A stretch of DNA of 32,111 bases from RGIG1681 sp045648025 (lineage in GTDB: Bacteria; Bacillota; Clostridia; Christensenellales; UBA1242), in the NCBI GenBank assembly GCA_045648025.1, contig JAZRNH010000016.1:1-32111 (forward strand). Reading direction: 5' to 3'. The notes beneath the pieces were generated by a model that was not told where the DNA came from, did not search any database, and was given only the letters and a program-made list of their open reading frames with translations. This document shows, in pieces, positions 7,522-13,860 of this stretch; position 1 is the stretch's first letter, and each line of letters starts with the position of its first letter. The position numbers were made by a program, and so were the translations under genes.

Positions 7522-8673
7522 ATGAAAATTTCAGAAGATATTAAATATGTTGGTGTAAACGACCACGAAATTGACTTGTTTGAAGGTCAATATATTGTGC
7601 CTAATGGAATGGCATATAATTCTTATGTTATTCTTGATGAAAAGATTGCAGTCATGGATACCGTTGATGAAAGATTTGCTGCTGAGTGGCTCAAAAATAT
7701 CAAAGAATTTCTTGGTGGCAAAAAACCAGATTATTTGGTTGTTCATCATATGGAACCTGACCATTCTGGAAGCATTGTTAATTTTGTGAAAGCATATCCA
7801 GAAACCAAAATTGTTTCATCTCAAATGGCATTTGTTATGATGAAAAATTTCTTTGGCGACAATTTTGCAGATAAGCAAATTGTGGTTAAAGAAGGTTCAA
7901 CTTTAGAACTTGGAAAGCATAAACTAAACTTTGTTGAAGCTGCAATGATTCACTGGCCAGAAGTTGTTATGTCTTATGAATCAACTGAAAAAGTGTTGTT
8001 TTCTGCTGATGCTTTTGGAAAGTTTGGTGCTATTGACACAGAAGAAGAGTGGGCTTGTGAAGCAAGAAGATATTATATTGGAATCGTTGGCAAATATGGT
8101 CTTCCAGTTCAAATGTTTTTGAAAAAGGCTGCTGGTCTTGACATAAAAACAATTTGTCCGCTTCACGGACCAGTTTTAACCGAAAACTTGGGTTATTATA
8201 TTGATTTATATAACACTTGGTCAAGCTATGCGGTTGAAAGTGAAGGTGTTGCAATTTTCTATACTTCTGTTTATGGAAACACCAAAAAAGCAGTTTTGAA
8301 ACTTGCTGAAATGATTGAAGCAAAGGGGCAAAAAGTTGTCGTTAACGACCTTGCAAGATGCGATATGGCAGAAGCTGTTGAAGATGCTTTTAGATATGGC
8401 AAAATTATTCTTGCAACCACAACTTATAATGCTGAAATCTTCCCATTTATGAGAGAGTTTATTCATCATTTAACCGAAAGAAACTTCCAAAACAAAACAG
8501 TTGGTTTGATTGAAAACGGAAGCTGGGCAGCAACTGCTAACAGAGTTATGAAGTCTATGCTTGAATCTTGCAAAAACTTAACATTTACAGAAACAGCTGT
8601 GTCAATTAAGTCAGCCCTTTCAGCTGACAGTGAGGCAGCTCTTCAAAAACTTGCAGAAGAAATTTGCAAATAA
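7522..8673 (+). CDS. fprA: Flavodiiron protein FprA (anaerobic O2/NO reductase)
   Basis: A 383-residue cytoplasmic flavodiiron protein. The N-terminal metallo-beta-lactamase-like domain (about 1-240) has all diiron ligands: H76-x-E78-x-D80-H81, H144 (AMIHWPE), D163 (FSADAFG) and H215 (CPLHGPV). The C-terminal flavodoxin domain (about 243-383) binds FMN, with the phosphate loop TSVYGNT at 248-254 and the aromatic run ATTTYNAEIFPFM. The family reduces O2 to water, and in some members NO to N2O, with electrons from rubredoxin or NADH:rubredoxin oxidoreductase, neither of which is in this window. There is no fused rubredoxin domain, as is usual for Clostridia. The desulfoferrodoxin gene follows after 35 bases, forming an oxygen/superoxide defence operon. 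Ribosome site AAGGAG. Confidence 0.95.
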   Translation: MKISEDIKYVGVNDHEIDLFEGQYIVPNGMAYNSYVILDEKIAVMDTVDERFAAEWLKNIKEFLGGKKPDYLVVHHMEPDHSGSIVNFVKAYPETKIVSSQMAFVMMKNFFGDNFADKQIVVKEGSTLELGKHKLNFVEAAMIHWPEVVMSYESTEKVLFSADAFGKFGAIDTEEEWACEARRYYIGIVGKYGLPVQMFLKKAAGLDIKTICPLHGPVLTENLGYYIDLYNTWSSYAVESEGVAIFYTSVYGNTKKAVLKLAEMIEAKGQKVVVNDLARCDMAEAVEDAFRYGKIILATTTYNAEIFPFMREFIHHLTERNFQNKTVGLIENGSWAATANRVMKSMLESCKNLTFTETAVSIKSALSADSEAALQKLAEEICK

Positions 8674-8708
8674 AATAATAAAAATCAAACAAAAAAAGGA
8701 GAAAAATT

Positions 8709-9083
8709 ATGAGTCAAAAATTTTATATCTGTCCACATTGTGGAAATATTGTTGAAGTTGTTAAAGAAAGTGGTGTTCCAATCATTTGCTGCGGAATGGC
8801 TATGACAGAAATCGTTGCAGGAACAACCGAAGCTTCTGCTGAAAAACATATTCCTGTTTATGAAGTTAAAGATGGAATTGTTTCAGTTGTTGTTGGTTCT
8901 GTTGAACACCCAATGCAACCAGAACACTATATTGAATGGATTTCTGTTCAAACAAAACAAGGTTCACAAAGAAAGCATTTAAGTCCAAATCAAAAACCAA
9001 CAGCAGAATTCGCAATTACTGAAGGTGACGAAGTTGAAGCGGTTTTCGCTTATTGCAATTTGCACAGCCTTTGGAAAGCATAA
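8709..9083 (+). CDS. dfx: Desulfoferrodoxin (two-iron superoxide reductase)
   Basis: A 124-residue class I superoxide reductase that reduces superoxide to hydrogen peroxide without making O2. The N-terminal desulforedoxin-like centre has C8-x2-C11 and the adjacent pair C27-C28 (rubredoxin-type Fe-Cys4). The catalytic centre II ligands are H47 (EKHIPVY), H67 and H73 (EHPMQPEHYIEWI), C116 and H119 (YCNLH), with the conserved Lys46 beside the active site. Length and spacing match family norms. The ribosome site AAAGGAG is strong. Its position behind fprA means both enzymes are made together and probably share rubredoxin as electron donor. Confidence 0.97.
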   Translation: MSQKFYICPHCGNIVEVVKESGVPIICCGMAMTEIVAGTTEASAEKHIPVYEVKDGIVSVVVGSVEHPMQPEHYIEWISVQTKQGSQRKHLSPNQKPTAEFAITEGDEVEAVFAYCNLHSLWKA

Positions 9084-9112
9084 TGTTGTGAAAACAATAA
9101 AAAATTATTAAT

Positions 9113-9158
9113 AAAAAAGCCCATACGAAACAGCAAAAAATTTCGTATGGACTTTTTT
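9113..9158. terminator. Bidirectional terminator between dfx and phosphatase gene
   Basis: Stem of about 18 pairs: left arm 9113-9130 ending CCCATACGAAA, right arm 9141-9158 starting TTTCGTATGG, with one mismatch and a ten-base loop. A-run and T-run flank it, so it works for both converging genes; it overlaps the phosphatase stop codon. Confidence 0.9.
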
Positions 9159-9678
9159 AGTTTTCATAAGTTAAAACTTCGCAATTTTTCATTTTATAGT
9201 GTTTGTCAAGAATGTCGTTTGGTTCTCCTTCAAAATAGCATCTAACATAAAGGCAAACCCCAGCATGGGTTACAATCAAAATGTTTTTACCTTTATATTT
9301 AGTGGTGATGTCATCTAAAAAACTATTGATTCTGGCTTTAAAATCATCAAGCGGCTCAATGCCATAACTGGTGTCATTTGAATTGTTAAATTCTGGCCAA
9401 ACGGTAATTTCGACTTTTGATTTTCCTTCAAGTTCGCCATTAAACCTTTCTATTAATCTGTCATCAATTGTGATGGTTTGTTCAGAAATAATTTTTGCGG
9501 TTTCTTCTGCTCTTTTAAGCGGACTTGAAAAAACCATATCAAATTTAACATTTTTTAATTTTTCTTTAACAACTTTTGCTTGATTTCTGCCTTCGTCGTT
9601 TAATTCAATATCTTGGTGACCCTGAATTTTTCCAAGTTTATTCCAATTGGTTTGTCCGTGTCTAACTAAATAAATCAT
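9157..9678 (-). CDS. Histidine phosphatase family protein (phosphoglycerate mutase-like)
   Basis: A 173-residue member of the branch 1 histidine phosphatase family. It opens with MIYLVRHGQTNWN, the RHG motif whose His is phosphorylated in catalysis; the usual second Arg is in SSPLKRAEETA, the acid is in the ERFNGELEGK region, and the second His is in LIVTHAGVCL. The short length and GELEG motif fit the small broad-substrate group (CobC/GpmB-like) rather than glycolytic dPGM, which is about 230-250 residues. The substrate is not predictable. Ribosome site AAAGGAT, with its own promoter at 9702-9730. Confidence 0.9.
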   Translation of the reverse strand: MIYLVRHGQTNWNKLGKIQGHQDIELNDEGRNQAKVVKEKLKNVKFDMVFSSPLKRAEETAKIISEQTITIDDRLIERFNGELEGKSKVEITVWPEFNNSNDTSYGIEPLDDFKARINSFLDDITTKYKGKNILIVTHAGVCLYVRCYFEGEPNDILDKHYKMKNCEVLTYEN

Positions 9679-9701
9679 TTTTTTATCCTTTATATAATTT
9701 C

Positions 9702-9730
9702 ATTATACAAAATAAATATAGTATTGTCAT
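9702..9730 (-). promoter_or_regulatory. Promoter of histidine phosphatase gene
   Basis: Read on the minus strand: ATGACA (9730-9725), 17 bases, TATAAT (9707-9702) directly preceded by TG. Confidence 0.65.
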
Positions 9731-9795
9731 TTTTTAAACAAACAAAAACACAACAAAAATCAAATTTTTGGTCAGTGCTTTATTTTAAATGGGTA

Positions 9796-9824
9796 TTGAA
9801 ATCTGTGTTTTACTGTGATATAAT
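9796..9824 (+). promoter_or_regulatory. Strong promoter of 174-residue orphan gene
   Basis: TTGAAA (9796-9801), exactly 17 bases, TATAAT (9819-9824) preceded by TGA. AAGGAG follows before ATG 9853. Confidence 0.8.
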
Positions 9825-9852
9825 CAAGCCAGACGAAAAAGGAGAAATTACT

Positions 9853-10377
9853 ATGGAAAAACAAAATTGGCTTCAACCAGTAGATGTTTCAGATGTTGAA
9901 AAATTTGCTCATGAAGTTATGAATATTGCAGAAATCACAACTCTTGCTGTTGATGTTGATGAAATTTATGGCAAACTTTTTAGAGTTGGTGGTTTTTCAA
10001 ATGATGAAGTTTTGACTTCTTATGGAAAAACAAAAAAATATATTGAACCAGTTGGTTTTGGTGAATTTGGTGCAATTGATATTGATGAGTTTCTTGAAGG
10101 AAGCACAAACAATTTCAGAAAACTTTTTTCTGGCAGTGAAGCAGAAATTAATGTTTTGCTTTCTTGGATTGCAATGGTTGCTGCAAAAAATCAAGGCAGA
10201 ACAATTGATGGAAAAACTTATTCAGAAAGTTTTGCAGAAGGCAGCAAAAAATTCATTGAGCTTGACAAAAAAGTTAAAATAACAAAAGTTGAAAATGAAG
10301 CACAAGAAAGAACATCTTGCATTTCTGCACTTGCAAAAGAACTTGCAAAAACCGAAGCTGTTTCACAAAAACAATAA
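9853..10377 (+). CDS. Hypothetical protein, 174 residues
   Basis: I do not recognise this protein. It is acidic, soluble and mostly helical, with no signal peptide, membrane segment or Cys pair. A central segment (GFGEFGAIDIDEFLEGSTNN) is Gly/Asp-rich, and the C-terminal third is a charged helix that may form a coiled coil. The start at 9853 is set by AAAAGGAGAA and a consensus promoter at 9796-9824; an in-frame ATG at 9724 lies upstream of the promoter and is not used. It is a single-gene unit with a strong terminator. The promoter and ribosome site together suggest it is well expressed. Confidence 0.75.
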   Translation: MEKQNWLQPVDVSDVEKFAHEVMNIAEITTLAVDVDEIYGKLFRVGGFSNDEVLTSYGKTKKYIEPVGFGEFGAIDIDEFLEGSTNNFRKLFSGSEAEINVLLSWIAMVAAKNQGRTIDGKTYSESFAEGSKKFIELDKKVKITKVENEAQERTSCISALAKELAKTEAVSQKQ

Positions 10378-10384
10378 TAAAAAC

Positions 10385-10416
10385 AAAAACTCAAACAAAT
10401 CGTTTGAGTTTTTTTG
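10385..10416 (+). terminator. Intrinsic terminator after 174-residue orphan
   Basis: A twelve-pair stem AAAAACTCAAAC (10385-10396) / GTTTGAGTTTTT (10402-10413), loop AAATC, then T residues. Confidence 0.93.
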
Positions 10417-10502
10417 TTCAAAAAAATAAATAATGTTTGTTATTTATTTTTAAATTAAATAAATCTTGTGATAAAATTACGGTATAAAAAGGAGAAATTT
10501 TT

Positions 10503-11018
10503 ATGGAAGTTTATATTTCACATGATGAAATTGTTGAAATGGCAAAAAGAATTGCTGGTGAAATCAACGAAAAATTTAATGGAAAAAATCCACTTTTGGT
10601 TTGTGTTTTGAAAGGTGCGGCGGCTTTTCATGCAGAACTTGTGAAGCATATTGATATTGATGTTGAACTTGACTATATTCAAGCAAGTAGCTATGAAGGC
10701 ACAAAAAGCACAGGTGTTGTTGTTTTGAAAAAAGATTTAGATACCGACATTTATGGCAGAGATGTTATTTTGGTTGAAGATATTGTTGATACAGGTTTAA
10801 CGATGTCAACTGCAAGGTCTGAACTTGCACAAAGACACCCAAGGTCACTCACATTTGTAACAATGCTTGATAAGCCAAGCAGAAGAGTTGTTGAGTTTAC
10901 TCCAGACTATGTTGGAAAAACAATTGACGACATGTTTGTTTTTGGTTTTGGTCTTGATGTTGATGAAAAATATAGAAATTTAAAAGATATTTGTGTTTTT
11001 AAAGAACATAAGCATTAA
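10503..11018 (+). CDS. hpt: Hypoxanthine phosphoribosyltransferase
   Basis: A 171-residue type I phosphoribosyltransferase for purine salvage: hypoxanthine (and usually guanine) plus PRPP gives the nucleotide and pyrophosphate. The PRPP-binding motif VILVEDIVDTGLT is at 88-100, with the acidic pair E92/D93. The pyrophosphate loop LKGAAAF is at 36-42, the flexible loop SSYEGTKSTG at 62-71, and the purine-specific end DDMFVFGFGLDVDEKYRNL matches bacterial Hpt. Length is normal for the family. Ribosome site AAAGGAG. It stands alone here rather than beside tilS and ftsH, the usual Firmicutes arrangement. Confidence 0.95.
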   Translation: MEVYISHDEIVEMAKRIAGEINEKFNGKNPLLVCVLKGAAAFHAELVKHIDIDVELDYIQASSYEGTKSTGVVVLKKDLDTDIYGRDVILVEDIVDTGLTMSTARSELAQRHPRSLTFVTMLDKPSRRVVEFTPDYVGKTIDDMFVFGFGLDVDEKYRNLKDICVFKEHKH

Positions 11019-11031
11019 TACATTAAAATAA

Positions 11032-11070
11032 AACTCCGCTTGGAAAAGTTCCAAACGGAGTTATTTTTTT
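11032..11070. terminator. Terminator between hpt and HAD gene
   Basis: Stem AACTCCG-C-TTGGAA (11032-11045) / TTCCAA-A-CGGAGTT (11049-11062), loop AAG, one internal mismatch, followed by TATTTTTTT-like sequence. A T-rich run also follows in the minus direction, so it may serve both genes. Confidence 0.88.
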
Positions 11071-11083
11071 GCGGAATTAATTT

Positions 11084-11737
11084 TTATAATTTGCTAAGTT
11101 TTTTGTCGGTGTAATCTTTGATAACAACAGAGCAAACATCGTTAAAGTATGTAAGTCTGTTTTTTGTTGCTTTGCAAACAATTGCACCACATTCAATTCT
11201 GAGACTGGTGGCACTTGCAATTGCATAATAAGAATCTTCAAAAACAAAAACATCTTCTGGTTTTGCATCAAGTTTTTCTAATAGCTTAACATAAAACATA
11301 GGGTCTCTTTTTGGAGCACCAACGGTGTTTTCTGTGTGGATTTCATCAAACATAACATCAAATCCCAATTCTTTTACAACAGGAAGAAGCAACTCTTCAC
11401 CGGTTGCAGAAGCAAGAATAATTTTTTTGCCTTCACTTTTAAGTTTTGAAATATATGCCTTTGCACCCTTAATGATTTTTGCTTTTGTGGTGTAGTTGTC
11501 AAACATAAGGTCATACCACTCTTTAACAATTTTCTTTGCGGTTGTTTTTATGCCAGAAAGGTCAACAAAAATTTGAGCGATTTCTAAATTGCTTTTTCCG
11601 CCATGCATTTTTTTAATTTCAGGGTTTGGTTTTAAACCGTGCTTTTTGAAAAGGTCAACATTAATTGCTTTTCTCCAAAGTTTTATTGAGTGAATGAGAG
11701 TGTTGTCAAAATCAAAAATAACTATCTTTTGTTTCAT
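11084..11737 (-). CDS. HAD-family hydrolase, beta-phosphoglucomutase-like subgroup
   Basis: A 217-residue HAD hydrolase with all four motifs: I, IFDFDNTL (D9, D11); II, LASATGEE; III, the Lys of GAPKRDP; IV, FEDSYYA. A helical cap sits between motifs I and II (about 15-90), as in the beta-phosphoglucomutase/phosphatase subgroup. The order and the EDS form suggest a small phosphorylated metabolite as substrate; a mutase role is less likely than a phosphatase role because I see no clear mutase cap pattern. Ribosome site AAGGAGA. An inverted repeat (11748-11772) and phased A-tracts (11808-11906) lie upstream, both of which may affect its promoter. Confidence 0.9.
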   Translation of the reverse strand: MKQKIVIFDFDNTLIHSIKLWRKAINVDLFKKHGLKPNPEIKKMHGGKSNLEIAQIFVDLSGIKTTAKKIVKEWYDLMFDNYTTKAKIIKGAKAYISKLKSEGKKIILASATGEELLLPVVKELGFDVMFDEIHTENTVGAPKRDPMFYVKLLEKLDAKPEDVFVFEDSYYAIASATSLRIECGAIVCKATKNRLTYFNDVCSVVIKDYTDKKLSKL

Positions 11738-11747
11738 AGATTCTCCT

Positions 11748-11772
11748 TATATGTTAACAATTTTAACATATA
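11748..11772. promoter_or_regulatory. Inverted repeat just upstream of HAD gene
   Basis: Arms TATATGTTAA (11748-11757) and TTAACATATA (11763-11772), perfect over ten bases, with centre CAATT. It abuts the ribosome site of the HAD gene, so it is either an operator across the promoter or a 5' hairpin. No T-run follows on the minus strand. Confidence 0.5.
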
Positions 11773-11807
11773 TTTTTTATATTTAATAATGATTTTGCAG
11801 CAATTTC

Positions 11808-11906
11808 AAAAAAATCACAAAAAACTTATTAAAATCATAGAAAAATAAACAAAAAATCGCAAAATGATATCAAAAAATAGTGAAAAAATACTTAAAAATA
11901 AACAAA
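11808..11906. other. Helically phased A-tracts, predicted curved DNA
   Basis: Ten runs of four to seven A residues have centres at about 11811, 11821, 11832, 11843, 11853, 11862, 11874, 11885, 11896 and 11906. Mean spacing is 10.6 bp, the DNA helical repeat. Phased A-tracts bend DNA in one direction. All tracts are on the plus strand. The block sits upstream of the HAD gene and downstream of the RNxxxH gene. Confidence 0.65.
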
Positions 11907-11929
11907 AATAAAAATAAATTTGCGAAAAA

Positions 11930-11960
11930 ATAAAAAAAGATAGTGGTTAACTATCTTTTT
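11930..11960 (-). terminator. Terminator of the RNxxxH protein gene
   Basis: Stem AGATAGT (11938-11944) / ACTATCT (11950-11956) extended by A/T pairs; on the minus strand it is followed by a long T-run. The stop codon of the gene lies inside the loop and right arm. Confidence 0.7.
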
Positions 11961-13704
11961 TTGGTCCGCCAGATGAACTTTCTGCCTTTGAAAATTTTGG
12001 AAATTTTGGAAGGTTAGGAAGTGATTTTTTCATCATTGCAATTGGTTTTGAAAGCATTGATTCAGGTCTTGTTTTAAAGAAGTCGGCAGAAGATAAAAGT
12101 TTGAAGAAACTTTCAACTGTGCCTGAAACCATAATATCTTCACGGTCTAAATAAAATGTGATTTTAGCAGAGGTGAAGTCTGCAACTTCACCTTTTTTTG
12201 CTGTTGGAAGTTCATAAGAAATAAGTCCATGACAAATTGCATTTCTCATTGCTGAAAGAATAAAGTATTTGTTGTCGGCAGCAAATGGGGTGCTGAATTT
12301 TTTGTCTTGATATTGATAAGTGAGTTCGTCAAGGTTTAAACCATTTACAAATTTTTTGTGTTCGGTTGATAAATTTTTAAAATCTGCTGTGCTAAGCACA
12401 TCTTCGTAGTATCCGCTTGTAACCAAACTGTTATAAGCCATAAGAGCAATAACATTGATAGCAACTTCAATAGGAAGAAATTTAAGTTCTTCGGCACTAT
12501 AAAGTTCCATGTGGGCAGATTCAAGTTTTTCTCTGTTTTCAATAGTTGCAAGAAGTCTTGCTTTTTTAGCATCAAGTTCTTCAAGTTTTTTAATCAAGTG
12601 TTGAAGAAGTGCAGGTTTTGGATTTTTATTTTGCATAACGAAGTTATATTGTCTTTGAAAATCTACATATTCTGCTGCAAGTTGTTCACTTTCTTCAAAA
12701 AGAGGATCATCACTGTTAAGTTGAGCTTTAACATCTCTCTTTGCAAGTTCTCTTGAAATTAATTGTTGCAAATTATAAATTATTGAAGGGTTGATGGTTT
12801 CACTTGGCTTTGTTAAGTAGTTTGGATTCTTTTCAATAATTTGAACTAAAATTTCAATTTTTTCTTCAAGTGGTCTTTCAAAGAAATCTGGTTGATAGGT
12901 GAGTCTGTATCTTACAAAATTGTTAACTCTAAAAAAGCTAGAAACAATTTCTTTGTCAAACAAACCTTTGATTGCTGAAAGTGCTTTGTTAATATCGTCA
13001 AAACTTTCAAGATAATTTCCTTGTTTTGGAAGTTCGCTATGAAGAATTGTTTTTGCCTTTTCTGTGTCAAATGTTGAAAGGTTGTTTACAAAAAGTTCTG
13101 AGTATCCTCTAAACCACATTCTTGGAAGTTCAAGATATCCATCTTCTGTGTAAAAAACAATTTTCGAACCAGCTTTATAAGATGTTGAGTGAGCAGTTAG
13201 GTTTCTAATCATATGAAAAACATCTTTGGTTGTGATTGGGTTTGTTGCAGTGGTGAAATACTCAACTTCAGGAGTTTTTAAAACCAAAGTGTTTCTTCCG
13301 TTTTTTGAAACAATTGAATAGCTGCTGTCTTGAATTTTATAGAGTTGTGTTTTTGTTCCTTTGTTTTTTGTTTGAGTAGGTCTTGCATCACATTGTCTTG
13401 TGATTTCTGCCGCTTCTCTATATGACAACTTTTTAAGATTAAAGGTTCCGCCAATAAGATTGTCGATTTCTGAATCTTTTAAAGTTCCAATCAATTGTTC
13501 AAAGTTTTGCACACTCAAAAAACCGGTTGTTGCAATACCAAAATTAATGAGTTCTTCTGATTGAAAATCTTCAAGAAAAAGGTCAGTGTTAAAACCGTTT
13601 TTTTCAATGTGTTGATATATTCTCACAAGCAAGTCGTTAAGTGATTCTGCATAAATGCATTTTGCTTCTGATTCAGTGAAATTTGGAATTTTTTGTTCTG
13701 CCAT
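11947..13704 (-). CDS. Putative tandem HEPN (RNxxxH) protein
   Basis: A 585-residue soluble protein I cannot assign to a named family. It holds two RNxxxH motifs in the context typical of HEPN RNases: HMIRNLTAHST (R167, N168, H172) and SAMRNAICHGLISY (R487, N488, H492). Each is followed after similar spacing by a strand pair, KIVFYTEDGYLELP and KITFYLDREDIMVS, suggesting an internal duplication of one HEPN-plus-hairpin unit. About 300 residues of helix, including a charged probable coiled coil at 335-400, separate them. The C-terminal tail (555-585) is basic, Pro/Ser-rich and probably disordered. GGAGG precedes ATG 13704. The RNase role is inferred from the motifs; neighbours (HAD hydrolase, ktrBA) give no defence context. 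It is transcribed alone. Confidence 0.7.
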   Translation of the reverse strand: MAEQKIPNFTESEAKCIYAESLNDLLVRIYQHIEKNGFNTDLFLEDFQSEELINFGIATTGFLSVQNFEQLIGTLKDSEIDNLIGGTFNLKKLSYREAAEITRQCDARPTQTKNKGTKTQLYKIQDSSYSIVSKNGRNTLVLKTPEVEYFTTATNPITTKDVFHMIRNLTAHSTSYKAGSKIVFYTEDGYLELPRMWFRGYSELFVNNLSTFDTEKAKTILHSELPKQGNYLESFDDINKALSAIKGLFDKEIVSSFFRVNNFVRYRLTYQPDFFERPLEEKIEILVQIIEKNPNYLTKPSETINPSIIYNLQQLISRELAKRDVKAQLNSDDPLFEESEQLAAEYVDFQRQYNFVMQNKNPKPALLQHLIKKLEELDAKKARLLATIENREKLESAHMELYSAEELKFLPIEVAINVIALMAYNSLVTSGYYEDVLSTADFKNLSTEHKKFVNGLNLDELTYQYQDKKFSTPFAADNKYFILSAMRNAICHGLISYELPTAKKGEVADFTSAKITFYLDREDIMVSGTVESFFKLLSSADFFKTRPESMLSKPIAMMKKSLPNLPKFPKFSKAESSSGGPKKDS

Positions 13705-13723
13705 AATTCCTCCATATATCATA

Positions 13724-13752
13724 ATTTTATAATAAAACCTGCTATAAGTCAA
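13724..13752 (-). promoter_or_regulatory. Promoter of the RNxxxH protein gene
   Basis: Read on the minus strand: TTGACT (13752-13747), 17 bases, TAAAAT (13729-13724). The leader carries GGAGG before ATG 13704. Confidence 0.65.
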
Positions 13753-13825
13753 CGGCAGCGACAAATTTGATACCCCTAAAACCTGCAAATTTCCACAAAA
13801 AGCACTTGCTTGTGGCAGAAATGTT

Positions 13826-13853
13826 TTGAAATTGCTCTTATGTGTGTTAGAAT
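13826..13853 (+). promoter_or_regulatory. Promoter of ktrB, placing +1 at the start codon
   Basis: TTGAAA (13826-13831), 16 bases, TAGAAT (13848-13853) preceded by TGT. The expected +1 is about 13860-13861, the first base of the ktrB ATG, so the mRNA would be leaderless. Confidence 0.55.
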
Positions 13854-13860
13854 ATGAAAT

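Noticed and set aside
9724..9852. N-terminal extension of the 174-residue orphan from an upstream in-frame ATG
   Set aside because: The extension spans a consensus promoter (9796-9824) and the ribosome site before ATG 9853.
11811..11938. Tandem repeat or CRISPR-like array in the A-rich intergenic region
   Set aside because: The unit sequence between A-runs is not conserved; only the spacing of the A-runs is regular.
11947..13704. A compact Cas13-like CRISPR effector
   Set aside because: It has two RNxxxH motifs, but at 585 residues it is far shorter than Cas13, and I see no direct-repeat array or cas1/cas2 genes anywhere in the window.
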